Below are positions 16,277 through 24,629 of a stretch of DNA of 64,000 nt, piece by piece. The first letter of the stretch is position 1; the number at the start of each line of letters is the position of its first letter. Source of the stretch: Actinoplanes utahensis (GTDB lineage Bacteria > Actinomycetota > Actinomycetes > Mycobacteriales > Micromonosporaceae). The notes beneath the pieces were generated by a model. It worked only from the letters and a program-made list of their open reading frames with translations, had not been told where the DNA came from and searched no databases. The stretch spans positions 1 to 64,000 of the forward strand of contig NZ_BOMZ01000002.1 in the NCBI RefSeq assembly GCF_016862455.1. Direction: 5' to 3'. A program made the translations under genes and the position numbers.

Positions 16277-16687
16277 TCAGGAGGCCGGGAGCAGATCGGC
16301 GACCAGAGCCTCGATGCGGGTCCTGATCTCGTCACGGATCGGGCGGACCGCGTCGACGCCCTGGCCGGCCGGGTCGTCGAGTTTCCAGTCCTCGTACCGT
16401 TTGCCGGGGAAGACCGGGCAGGCGTCGCCGCAGCCCATGGTGATGATCACGTCGGACTCCTCGGCAGCGTCCCAGGTGAGCTTGGTGGGGGTCTGGCCGG
16501 TGATGTCGATGCCGACCTCCTTCATCGCCTCGACCGCGGCGGGATTGATCGTCTCGGCCGGCGCGGAGCCGGCGGAGCGGACCTCGACGCGGTCGCCGGC
16601 GAGGTGCCGCAGCCAGCCGGCGGCCATCTGGGAACGGCCGGCGTTGTGGACGCAGACGAACAGGACGGTGGGCTTGATGTCGCTCAT
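16277..16687 (-). CDS. arsC: Arsenate reductase (low-molecular-weight phosphatase type)
   Basis: A 136-residue cytoplasmic enzyme that reduces arsenate to arsenite. The phosphatase loop is VCVHNAGRSQ (C12 to R18), followed by RSAGSAPAETINPAAVEAM and the family's IITMGCGDACPVFPGKRYEDW, which supplies the further redox cysteines. The ATG at 16687 opens MSDIKPTVLF. It is the last gene of an arsenic operon, 35 bp after the aquaglyceroporin gene. Electron donor (thioredoxin or mycothiol/mycoredoxin) cannot be told from sequence alone. Confidence 0.95.
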   Translation of the reverse strand: MSDIKPTVLFVCVHNAGRSQMAAGWLRHLAGDRVEVRSAGSAPAETINPAAVEAMKEVGIDITGQTPTKLTWDAAEESDVIITMGCGDACPVFPGKRYEDWKLDDPAGQGVDAVRPIRDEIRTRIEALVADLLPAS

Positions 16688-16722
16688 GGGGTTCCTCGCG
16701 AGGTAGGGCGGATACGCGGTGG

Positions 16723-17451
16723 TCAGGTGGTGGCGGCGGGATGCTCGACGACGATGTCGTCCGCTGCCTGTCCGGTGCCGGGGTACAGAGCGGTGACCAG
16801 GCCGACGCCGACGAGCAGGCCGACGATCTGGAAGGCGACGAAGCCGGGGACCGAGGCCGGGGCGATGCCGGCGAAGGTGTCGGTGAAGGCACGGCCGACG
16901 GTGACGGCCGGGTTGGCGAAGCTGGTGCTGCTGGTGAACCAGTAGGCGGCGCCGATGTAGGCGCCGACCGCGGCCGGCGCCACCGAGGCGCGGCCGGACC
17001 GGCCGAGCGCGAAGATCAGCAGCAGCAGTCCGGTGGTGGCGACGACCTCGCCGAGCCACAGGTGGCCGGCGGCACGATCCTTGGTGGCGAGGGTGACCGG
17101 GGCGAGGTCGAACATCAGGTTCGCCAGGATCGAGCCGCTGATCGCGCCCAGCGTCTGCGCGACGGCGTATCCGGCCAGTTCGGCACCGCTGAGACCGGTG
17201 CGGGTGCGCCGCCCGAGCCACCAGTCGGCGGCGGAGACGACCGGGTTGAAGTGGGCGCCGGAGACCGGCCCGAAGGTGAGGATCAGCGCGGCGAGCGCGA
17301 GAGCGGTGGCGACCGAGTTCTCCAGCAACTGCAGGCCGACGTCGTCCGGCGACAGGGTGGCGGCCATGATGCCGGAGCCGACGACGGTGGTGACCAGCAG
17401 CGCGGTGCCGAGGAACTCGGCCAGCAGCCGCCGGGGTGCGGGGATGGGCAT
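16723..17451 (-). CDS. MIP-family channel (AqpS-like), arsenite exit
   Basis: A 242-residue, six-span major intrinsic protein. The two half-helix motifs are FNPV (in GAHFNPVVSAAD) and FANPAVTVGRAF; the first has NPV instead of NPA. Placed between an ArsR-ArsC fusion and ArsC, it should let arsenite flow out, as shown for AqpS of Sinorhizobium. No ArsB or Acr3 pump is in the window, so the channel is the only visible exit route. The ATG at 17451 has GGAG about 10 nt upstream. Confidence 0.9.
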   Translation of the reverse strand: MPIPAPRRLLAEFLGTALLVTTVVGSGIMAATLSPDDVGLQLLENSVATALALAALILTFGPVSGAHFNPVVSAADWWLGRRTRTGLSGAELAGYAVAQTLGAISGSILANLMFDLAPVTLATKDRAAGHLWLGEVVATTGLLLLIFALGRSGRASVAPAAVGAYIGAAYWFTSSTSFANPAVTVGRAFTDTFAGIAPASVPGFVAFQIVGLLVGVGLVTALYPGTGQAADDIVVEHPAATT

Positions 17452-17520
17452 GGGGTACGGCTCCGGTCGTGGAAGGCGGGCAGGACGGGGTCCTGCCCGG
17501 GCGGGAGGGTCCGGGTCCGG

Positions 17521-18210
17521 TCAGCTCCGGCCGGGGACCGGCGGCACGATCGGGGCGATCCGTTCGATGCGGCCGGCCAGGTCGGTGTACGCGGCTTCGA
17601 ACGCGTCGTCGGTGTCCACGCGTGCCGGGTCGGGCACCGACCAGTGCAGCTCGGGCCGGACCGGGCCGGTGAGGTCCTCGTGTGCGCTGTCGCAGACCGC
17701 GATGACCAGGTCGCCGGCGTGCACGACGTCGCTGACGTGCGCGGTGCCCGCCGGGTCGAGGCGCAGCCCGTGCCGGTGGGCGACGGCGACGGCACGGGGA
17801 TGCACGCGGGCGGCGGGCCTGGTCCCGGCGGAGGCGGCCCGCCTGCCGATCCGGTCCCGCCACAGCGCGGCGGCCAGTTGGGAGCGGGCCGAGTTGTGGG
17901 TGCAGACGAAAACCACGCGCCCGGTGTCACGCAGCGGTGGCGGTGTCAGCGCGGTCAGGGCGCCGGGCCGCAGTCGAAGGTAGGTGCGGCGCCGGTCGCC
18001 CTCGGAGCGGATCCGCACGATCAGGCCGGCTTCGTGCAGAACCTTCACGTGGTGGGCCACCAGGTTGGTGGGCATGCCCAGGTCGGCGCCGATCTCGCCG
18101 GGCGAGGCGTCGCCGAGGGTGAGCGCGTCGACGATCGCCAGCCGGGCCGGGTCGCCGAGCGCGGCGTGGATGCGTGCCCTCGCCCGCACCGAGGAAGTCT
18201 CGACGTTCAT
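17521..18210 (-). CDS. ArsR-ArsC fusion: arsenic repressor plus phosphatase-like reductase
   Basis: A 229-residue two-domain protein. Residues 10-85 form an ArsR winged helix (ALGDPARLAIVDALTLG, recognition region MPTNLVAHHVKVLHEAGLI). Residues 98-225 form a low-molecular-weight phosphatase/ArsC domain with loop VCTHNSARSQ (C103 to R109). The usual CxC arsenite site is not seen in the ArsR part, so sensing may use other cysteines or the C-terminal domain. A perfect dyad ATTGACTCAAT covers the start codon and -35/-10 elements sit so that transcription would begin at about the ATG. It heads the operon with the MIP channel and arsC. Confidence 0.92.
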   Translation of the reverse strand: MNVETSSVRARARIHAALGDPARLAIVDALTLGDASPGEIGADLGMPTNLVAHHVKVLHEAGLIVRIRSEGDRRRTYLRLRPGALTALTPPPLRDTGRVVFVCTHNSARSQLAAALWRDRIGRRAASAGTRPAARVHPRAVAVAHRHGLRLDPAGTAHVSDVVHAGDLVIAVCDSAHEDLTGPVRPELHWSVPDPARVDTDDAFEAAYTDLAGRIERIAPIVPPVPGRS

Positions 18211-18246
18211 TGACTCAATACTTGCTGACCTTTCATGCCGCGTCAA
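18209..18246 (-). promoter_or_regulatory. Leaderless ars promoter and operator
   Basis: On the minus strand TTGACG (18241-18246), a 17-bp spacer and AAGTAT (18218-18223). The predicted start point is near 18211, directly at the ATG (18210-18208). The perfect 11-bp dyad ATTGACTCAAT (18209-18219) overlaps the -10 edge and start codon, a good place for an ArsR block. Confidence 0.72.
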
Positions 18247-18337
18247 ATCCGCCGCCGGCTCCTCGACGGCCGGCAGCGCGGAGAGCCGGCGCATTCTCGC
18301 CGCCCGGGGCGGACGCGATCATCGACTGCAGGCGGGT

Positions 18338-18393
18338 GCGGGCCGGTTCAGATCTGCGCCGCACGGCGGGCGCGGGCCGGTTCAGCTCTGCGC
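18338..18393. repeat. 22-bp direct repeat at a gene end
   Basis: gcgggccggttcagatctgc at about 18338 recurs with one change at about 18372. The second copy contains the stop codon of the SRPBCC gene. Likely a small duplication. Confidence 0.75.
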
Positions 18394-18873
18394 GTCGCGG
18401 ACGTCGATGCTCTGCTCGGCGAACGCCTTGAAGTCCTGCATGTGCTGTGACGACTGCTTACGGAAGGCGCCGGGCATCACGAGGCCCATCAGCCGCATCA
18501 GCACGCCGCTGAACCGGTATTCGTTCTCGCTGACCCAGAGCGTCGACTCCGGGCCGGCTTCCGTCAGCCGCTCACGCGCCGCGCTCCACATGCCCTTGGC
18601 GACGATCTCCCGCTCGAAGAAGACGACGCTCTCCGCCGGAATCCCGTGCAGGTCCGCCGGTTCCCGGCGGGTGATGGTCTCGGTGCCCTCCATCTCCTGC
18701 CCTCCCGTCCGCATCACGACGCGCGACCGGGTGCCGACCTGTCCGTGCATTCCGTTCAGCGGCTCGTGCAGCACCAGGCCGCGCAACCACTTCGGCAGGT
18801 GAACCGGATCGGCGAGCAGTTGAGCCACCCGCTCCCGCGGCTGGGCGATCTCGATGGAGACGGTGTATCTCAT
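18382..18873 (-). CDS. SRPBCC-family protein
   Basis: A 163-residue protein opening MRYTVSIEIAQPRERVAQLL, the usual first strand and helix of START-like SRPBCC (polyketide cyclase/dehydrase) proteins. VVFFEREIVAKGMW and ESTLWVSENEYRFSG form later strands, and a long C-terminal helix (LMRLMGLVMPGAFRKQSSQHM) closes the ligand cavity. The ATG at 18873 has GGAG 5 nt upstream. No neighbour suggests a ligand. The stop codon lies in a 22-bp repeat. Confidence 0.8.
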   Translation of the reverse strand: MRYTVSIEIAQPRERVAQLLADPVHLPKWLRGLVLHEPLNGMHGQVGTRSRVVMRTGGQEMEGTETITRREPADLHGIPAESVVFFEREIVAKGMWSAARERLTEAGPESTLWVSENEYRFSGVLMRLMGLVMPGAFRKQSSQHMQDFKAFAEQSIDVRDAQS

Positions 18874-18959
18874 GGCACTCCAGATCTCCCGGGTGACCGA
18901 CAGGCCCATGTTGTCACGCCGCGAAGGCCCAGGAGCCGCCAGCGGAGCGGCCGATCTTG

Positions 18960-19071
18960 CCCGGCTGGCTCTCCCTGCCGCCTCAAGCCCGTCCGTGAGA
19001 ACCAGCCGGGGTCATCCGGCTGGTTGGCAGGGACGTCTCAACTGCCTGAGAGAGCAGTGAGGACCAGCCGG
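18960..19071. repeat. Tandem pair of hairpin elements, copies 2 and 3
   Basis: Copy 2 (18960-19010) has cccggctgg and ccagccggg arms. Copy 3 (19016-19071) has ccggctggt and accagccgg arms with an inner tctca/tgaga. Where the two meet, aaccagccgg and ccggctggtt pair perfectly. Copy 3 shares the outer ggctggt arm and an inner gtctca...ctgag pattern with the element at 11958-12010. Confidence 0.75.
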
Positions 19072-19140
19072 AAGTAGCCGGTGCCGGGGCTGCCCGCTCG
19101 TCGAGGGAGAAGCCCGGGCACCATTCCCGCTGCGGGGCTG

Positions 19141-19644
19141 TCATGAGGCGGAACGGCGGATCGGGAGCCAGCCGGCGAGCAACGGAACCAACCGCGGCAT
19201 CAACCGTGGGCCGAAGACGCAGAGCGTTCGCTCCCAGGGATGCCCGAAGGTGCCTTCGGTCATGTCCTCGGTGAGGAAGACGTAGAAGTCCCCGTTGGGG
19301 AAGACATCGATGGGTGGGATCTCGTCCTCGGCGACAGCGCGGCGGTGCGGCCAGTACCAATGGCTGACGTGCTGCCAGTCCAGCGCCAGCAGCCGCTCGC
19401 CGGCGGGAAACGCCTGGGTCATCGCGAAGAGGGCGACGGCGTTGACGGCGGCCTGCCCGGCCGCGAACGTCACCGGGGAATCGGTGAACAGTGGACTGAG
19501 GTCGAAGGTGACGGAGGGAATCGGTTCCAGGATCCGCGACCCGGGTTTCTGGTGCCGCGCCCCGAACTCGAATCTGGCGTCGAAGGGACCCCAGAAATCC
19601 TCGTAGCGCTCGTTGGCGATCTCTTCCCAGACCGGTTCATTCAC
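19141..19644 (-). CDS. DUF2716-like protein
   Basis: A 167-residue soluble protein. EPIPSVTFDLSPLF, ALDWQHVSHWYWPH, PNGDFYVFLTEDMTEGTFGH and PWERTLCVFGPRL match my memory of the DUF2716 family, common in actinomycetes and of unknown role. The frame opens with a GTG at 19644 and also has an ATG at 19640 in another register; no strong ribosome-binding site is seen. It lies between the hairpin pair and a 20-bp repeat array and is not part of an operon. I infer no function. Confidence 0.68.
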   Translation of the reverse strand: MNEPVWEEIANERYEDFWGPFDARFEFGARHQKPGSRILEPIPSVTFDLSPLFTDSPVTFAAGQAAVNAVALFAMTQAFPAGERLLALDWQHVSHWYWPHRRAVAEDEIPPIDVFPNGDFYVFLTEDMTEGTFGHPWERTLCVFGPRLMPRLVPLLAGWLPIRRSAS

Positions 19645-19685
19645 TACCGGATCTTATCGACGAGGGTCGGTTCAGGCCGCCGCCT

Positions 19686-19740
19686 CGGGAGACGGCAGCC
19701 CGCGCCGGGAGACGGCAGCCTGAACCGGGAGACGGCGGCC
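19686..19740. repeat. 20-bp tandem repeat, three copies
   Basis: cgggagacggcagcc recurs at 19686, 19706 and 19726 (last copy ggcggcc) with a 20-bp period, just after the stop of the GH5 gene and before the DUF2716 start region. Confidence 0.85.
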
Positions 19741-19749
19741 CGTAACGGG

Positions 19750-22197
19750 TCAGGGAGCGGGGTACGCCCGGACGGTGTGGACGATCAGGGCGCCGTCGGT
19801 TGCGCCGCCCAGGTAGAAGGAGAGCTGGGTGAACCTCCGCAGGTCGAGGACGCCACTGCCGGCCCACGGGGGTGGCGCGAAGGCCGTGAACGGGATCCGG
19901 ACGACGCCGGACGGGCCTCCGGCGGGGAGGGTGTGTTCCCAGTAGGCGCCGTCGGCGACGAACTGGACGGTGACGGTGGCCTCGGTTCCGGAACGGTCCA
20001 GCCGGACTTCGATGCCGTGCTGCCCCCACAGGTCCAGGGGCGTGGTGAAGGTACGGGTGACGCCGGCGTAACCGGACGCGCCGGCGGTGACGTCGAGGTG
20101 CATCCCGCCGTCCACCAGCGAGGGGACGATCAGGTCACCGCCCGGGTTGCGGACGTAGGCGGCGCTGAGCGCGGCGCTGTCGGCGTAGCCGGAGAAGTCG
20201 TCGATCACGGCCGGGGCGGTGGGCAGCGCCCGGGTGGTGAAGGTGGCGACCGGGGTGCTGGTGGCGCCACGGGCGTTGGTGGCCCGTACCGCCCAGAAGT
20301 AGGTCGTCGCGGGGTCGAGGTTCTCGGTCGTGGTGTAGGTGGTGGCGGTCAGCCCGGTTGCGGTGATCACCGGATCGCTCAGGTCGGCCTGCTCCGACAC
20401 GGTGATCGTGTAGTAGCCGGTGCCGGCAGCGGAAGCCCAGGTGAAGGTGTGGGCGCCGATCACGCCGGTGGCGCCGGCCGCCGGGGTCAGCGTCGTGAAC
20501 GCGGCGGGTGCTCCGCTGACCGGCGCCGGGTCGGCGGACCGCAGGGTCGCCTGGCGGATGCCGGTGTGGCGGCCGTTCCAGACGACGCGCACATGATCGG
20601 CGGCCGGGGTGACGGCGGTGATCGTGGAGCCGTCGGTACGGACGCGGATCGTGCGCCACACCGTTCCATCGGCGGAGACCTGCACGGTGACGTCGCCACG
20701 GTGGGCCGCCTGCACCTCGAGACGCACCGTGCGCAGGCCCGCCCGGTGCCAGCTGATCGAGGCGGGACCGTTCGCTGCGGCGCGAACGACGGCGTCGGGC
20801 TGGATCTCGGCGTTGGTGTGGCCGGACGTGAGAGCGAAGTCCTCCAGCGGGTCGGTGAGGACGACCTCGCGGCTACCGATGTGGACCGGCTCGGACGCGG
20901 CGCCGCCGGCCGGCACGACCCGGTACCAGAGGTCGCCGGGTGCGGCCGCATCGATCCACGGGGTGTCGCCGTCGGTGAGCAGGCCGTCGTGGGCGGGCCG
21001 CCAGGGGCCGCGTTCGGTGCGGGCGCGTTCCACCCGGTAGCCGGCGGCGGCGGCCGCGCCCCGCCACGCCACGACGTCGAAGCCGCCGCGCTTGCTGATC
21101 TCGGTGATCAGCGGGACGCCGACGGGGCGGCGGGCGATCGGGGCGCCGAGGGCTTCGGCGTACGCGATCTGCGCCCGAACCGCCGCGGCCATCCGCTCGC
21201 CGTCGCCGGGATAGTGGAACGTGAACCCGTCGTCGTGCTGGACGAACCCGTGGCGGTCGTGGTGGCCGAACAGTGACCAGGACAGCATCCCGGTGACGTT
21301 GCGGTCGGCGACCAGCGGGGTGAGCAGGTCGCCGCCGGCCGCGGTGGACGCGTACTCGCCGGCGATGTAGACCTTCCCGGCCGCGGTGACGGTGGCCGCG
21401 TCCGCCTGCACCTTCGCCACGGTCGGCGGGTAGTAGTGCACGTCGACGATGTCGACGTCGGGGGCGGCCAGGGTGTCGGGGTCGATGTCGAAGCGGCGGC
21501 CCGCGGCGATCAGCTGGCGGGGCGCCCACCCGGAGAACATCGCGGCGTTCGTGGTGATCCAGTCGAGTGTCATGCCTTCGAGCTCGTTGCCGAGTTCCCA
21601 CGCCATGATGGTCGGGTCGTCGATGTAGCGCTTGCCGGTGAGCGGGTTGACATGACTCATCACATGCCAGACGTACGCCTGGAAGTCGGCGATGGCCCGC
21701 GGGTCGGTGTAGAAGGCGGCGTCGGGCAGCCCGTACGGCTTGGTGAAGTCGGCGTGCCCGCCGTGATAGTAGGCCCAGTTGTCGGTGAGCGGCAGGATCA
21801 GCCGGACGCCGATCCGGCCGGCGTGCGCGATCGCGTAGTCGATGGTGTGGAACGCGTCGTCGTTGTACCCGGCCTCCTTCGACGGCAGCAGCGTCTTCGG
21901 GTGCCCGGTGGAGGTGAGCATGTGCGACCGGACCACGGTCAGGCCCATCGCTTCCGCGGTGTCCAGGGCGTTGCCGATCCGGAAGTACGTCGGGTAGTCG
22001 ATGCCGCCGACGTTCTCGTCCAGGCCCAGCCAGTACAGGTTGGTGCCGGCGAAGCGGAACGGTCGGCCGCCGAGCAGCAGCCGGGCGCCGTCGCGGGTGA
22101 CGAAACGGCGGGCGTCGCCGGAGGCGAGAGCCGGGGTGGGCAGGGCTGCGGACGCGGCGGCGAGGGAGAAGGCGGCTATCGCGGTTCTGCGTCTCAT
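19750..22197 (-). CDS. Secreted GH5-type mannanase/mannosidase with FN3 and C-terminal module
   Basis: An 815-residue exported protein. Signal peptide to ALAS (about 26). The barrel matches clan A (GH5_7 type): FAGTNLYWLG, acid/base E205 in MAWELGNELEG and nucleophile E281 in KVYIAGEYAS. A fibronectin type III domain follows (about 585-680, YYTITVSEQADL to YFWAVRATN). A C-terminal beta-sandwich (about 690-812, VIDDFSGYADSAAL to FTQLSFYLGG) looks like a CIA30 or carbohydrate-binding fold. The ATG overlaps the GH2 stop (ATGA), so it is the fifth gene of the mannoside operon. Endo-mannanase is the first choice; exo-activity is possible. Confidence 0.85.
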   Translation of the reverse strand: MRRRTAIAAFSLAAASAALPTPALASGDARRFVTRDGARLLLGGRPFRFAGTNLYWLGLDENVGGIDYPTYFRIGNALDTAEAMGLTVVRSHMLTSTGHPKTLLPSKEAGYNDDAFHTIDYAIAHAGRIGVRLILPLTDNWAYYHGGHADFTKPYGLPDAAFYTDPRAIADFQAYVWHVMSHVNPLTGKRYIDDPTIMAWELGNELEGMTLDWITTNAAMFSGWAPRQLIAAGRRFDIDPDTLAAPDVDIVDVHYYPPTVAKVQADAATVTAAGKVYIAGEYASTAAGGDLLTPLVADRNVTGMLSWSLFGHHDRHGFVQHDDGFTFHYPGDGERMAAAVRAQIAYAEALGAPIARRPVGVPLITEISKRGGFDVVAWRGAAAAAGYRVERARTERGPWRPAHDGLLTDGDTPWIDAAAPGDLWYRVVPAGGAASEPVHIGSREVVLTDPLEDFALTSGHTNAEIQPDAVVRAAANGPASISWHRAGLRTVRLEVQAAHRGDVTVQVSADGTVWRTIRVRTDGSTITAVTPAADHVRVVWNGRHTGIRQATLRSADPAPVSGAPAAFTTLTPAAGATGVIGAHTFTWASAAGTGYYTITVSEQADLSDPVITATGLTATTYTTTENLDPATTYFWAVRATNARGATSTPVATFTTRALPTAPAVIDDFSGYADSAALSAAYVRNPGGDLIVPSLVDGGMHLDVTAGASGYAGVTRTFTTPLDLWGQHGIEVRLDRSGTEATVTVQFVADGAYWEHTLPAGGPSGVVRIPFTAFAPPPWAGSGVLDLRRFTQLSFYLGGATDGALIVHTVRAYPAP

Positions 22198-24629
22198 GAG
22201 GGTCGGTTCTCCCGGAGGACGGAGGCGAGGTCGGTGAGGACCCACGGATCCTTGACCGAGCGGGGGTCGAGGTCGATCGGGGCGCGGACGTGCAGGGTGG
22301 TGGACTCGCCGGGCAGCAGGGTGACGAAACCCTGGTCGGTGACCGCGTCGGGGTGGATGCGGTCGGCTTGCAGCAGGATGTCGCGGGCCAGGCCGGCGGC
22401 GTTCACGTGGACGTCCAGGCCGCCGGGGACCGATGAAGCGGTGACGGTCAGGTCGGGGTCGCCGAGGTGGTGGTCGGCGGCGAACCAGAGGGCCCGCCGA
22501 CCGTCGAGGGTCGCCACCAGCACGTCGCCGCCGTTGATCGGGACCAGGGTCACCGACCGGGGCGCGACCTCGACCTCTTCCGCACCGATGTGCAGCAGCG
22601 TGCCGGAGGAGTCACGGGACTCCACGGAAAGGGATCCGGTCCACGGTTCCGGGTGGTCGTTCAGGACGGCCACGACGAGGCGGCCGTCGCGGGGCTGGAT
22701 GGTCAGGGCCCGGTCGGCGTGCACGTCTCGCAGCGCGAAGTAGAGCGGCTTGTACCGGCCGGCGCCGTCGATGGCGGCCCACGAGGTGACCGGCCACAGG
22801 TCGTTGAGCTGCCAGAGGATGGTGCCGGCGGTGTGCGGCCAGTGTGAGCGCCAGTGCTCGACGCCGGTACGGATGGCGCGGACCTGGTTGAGCTGGGTCA
22901 GATAATGCCAGGCCTCGGTGGACGCCGGCGCCGGGAAGTGGGGTTCCAGGCCGCGGGCGAGTTTGCCGTTGCCGTCCTCGGCCTTCTGGTGGTGCAGCAC
23001 GCCGGGTGAGTCCGGCAGCATCGGGTCGTCGGAGACGGCGTCACGCAGCGTGGTCCAGGCGGGTGGCGCCTGCCAGCCGAACTCGGACACGAACCGTGGC
23101 GCCGAGTCGCGGTAGTTGCCGTAGTCCTCCCGGTTCCACACCTCCCAGGAGTGGAAGGTCTGATGGTCGGGGCTGTTCGGGGCGTGCTCCCACGAGCCGG
23201 ACCAGGGGCTGCCGGCCTGGTAGGGGCGGGTCGGGTCGAGCTCGGCGACGATCGCGGGCAGCGTCTGGAGGTAGTACTTCTCGCCCCAGCTCTCGCCACC
23301 GCCGGGCTCGGCGGCCCAGTTCATGGCGTCGTGCAGCCACAGGTTCTCGTTGTTGCCGTTCCAGGTGATCAGGCTGGGGTGCGGGGACAGGCGGGTCACG
23401 TTCTCCCGGGCCTCGGCGACCACCTCGGAGAAGATCGGCTCGTCCTCGGGGTAGCAGGCGCAGGCGAACAGGAAGTCCTGCCACACCAGCAGGCCGAGCT
23501 CGTCGCACAGCTCGTAGAAGGCGCGGTCCTCGTAGATGCCGCCGCCCCAGACGCGGACCAGGTTGACCCCGGCGGCGACGGCTTCGCGCAGCCGCTTCTC
23601 GTAGCGGGCGCGGGTCATCCGGGACGGGAAGATGTCGTCGGGGATCCAGTTGACGCCCTTGGCCAGGACCGGTTCGCCGTTGACCTCGATGACGAAGCGG
23701 GTGCCGGCGTCGTCGGCGCCGCGATCGATGGTGACGGTGCGGAATCCGGTGTGCCGACGCCAGCGGTCCAGCTCCTGATCGCCGTCGAGAAGCACGACCG
23801 TCAGCTCGTACAGGGCGGGAGGACCGTAGCCGCGGGGCGACCACGCGGCGATGCCGTCGACGGGGATCCGGGCACGGAGGGAGGTCTGATCGGCGGGCAC
23901 GTCGACGACGGTCAGCTCACGGCCGTCGAGGAGGACCTGCGCGCGGAGCGCGCGGTCACGGGTGCGTTCGACATCGACGGTCAGGTCCAGGTCTCCCCCA
24001 CCATCGCGGTACGTGGCCAGCGGTCGTACCGTGGCGAGCCGGGCGGTGCTCCACCCCTCGAGGCGCACCGGCCGCCAGATACCGGCCGTGACCAGGGTGG
24101 GTCCCCAGTCCCAGCCGAAGCTGCACGCCATCTTGCGCACGAACGGGAACGGCTCCGGGTAGCAGTTCGGCTTCGGCCCGACCAGCGCCTCGACCCGGGC
24201 CGCCTCGGTGTAGGCGGAGGTGAGGTAGACGCTGAGCGGCAGCGACGCCCCGGCAGTAGCGTCGGCCGGGTCCCTGTCAGCGGCAGCGGTGCCGAGCTGG
24301 GAGGTCACGTCGAAGCGGTAGGAGCGGTGCATGTTGCGGGTCTCGCCGAGCACCCGGCCGCCGAGCTCGACACGGGCGACCGTGTCGAGGCCGTCGAAGA
24401 CCAGGTCGATGCGGTCGTGGGCGGGCCCGTCCCAGGTGAGGTCGCGCTGGTAGGTCCAGTCCTGGCGGCCCACCCAGGCGACGGCGTGCTCGTTGTCGCC
24501 GAAGAACGGGTCGGGGATCCGGCCGGCGGCGAGCAGGTCGGTGTGCACGCACCCGGGGACCTCGGCGGGGAGGTCGACGTCGGTGCCGCGCAGGTTCCAC
24601 GTACCGGAGAGGTCCTGGATGTCGATCAT
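22194..24629 (-). CDS. GH2 beta-mannosidase
   Basis: An 811-residue enzyme without a signal peptide, so it acts in the cytoplasm on imported mannooligosaccharides. The N-terminal sandwich starts with GTWNLRGTDVDLPAEVPGCVH, typical of beta-mannosidases. Then MACSFGWDWGPTLVTAGIW, GVNLVRVWGGGIYEDRAFY, acid/base in WNGNNENLW and nucleophile in FVSEFGWQAPP. These motifs separate mannosidases from beta-galactosidases in family 2. The ATG overlaps the permease stop (ATGA). It releases mannose for the epimerase/kinase operon at 12956. Confidence 0.94.
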   Translation of the reverse strand: MIDIQDLSGTWNLRGTDVDLPAEVPGCVHTDLLAAGRIPDPFFGDNEHAVAWVGRQDWTYQRDLTWDGPAHDRIDLVFDGLDTVARVELGGRVLGETRNMHRSYRFDVTSQLGTAAADRDPADATAGASLPLSVYLTSAYTEAARVEALVGPKPNCYPEPFPFVRKMACSFGWDWGPTLVTAGIWRPVRLEGWSTARLATVRPLATYRDGGGDLDLTVDVERTRDRALRAQVLLDGRELTVVDVPADQTSLRARIPVDGIAAWSPRGYGPPALYELTVVLLDGDQELDRWRRHTGFRTVTIDRGADDAGTRFVIEVNGEPVLAKGVNWIPDDIFPSRMTRARYEKRLREAVAAGVNLVRVWGGGIYEDRAFYELCDELGLLVWQDFLFACACYPEDEPIFSEVVAEARENVTRLSPHPSLITWNGNNENLWLHDAMNWAAEPGGGESWGEKYYLQTLPAIVAELDPTRPYQAGSPWSGSWEHAPNSPDHQTFHSWEVWNREDYGNYRDSAPRFVSEFGWQAPPAWTTLRDAVSDDPMLPDSPGVLHHQKAEDGNGKLARGLEPHFPAPASTEAWHYLTQLNQVRAIRTGVEHWRSHWPHTAGTILWQLNDLWPVTSWAAIDGAGRYKPLYFALRDVHADRALTIQPRDGRLVVAVLNDHPEPWTGSLSVESRDSSGTLLHIGAEEVEVAPRSVTLVPINGGDVLVATLDGRRALWFAADHHLGDPDLTVTASSVPGGLDVHVNAAGLARDILLQADRIHPDAVTDQGFVTLLPGESTTLHVRAPIDLDPRSVKDPWVLTDLASVLRENRPS

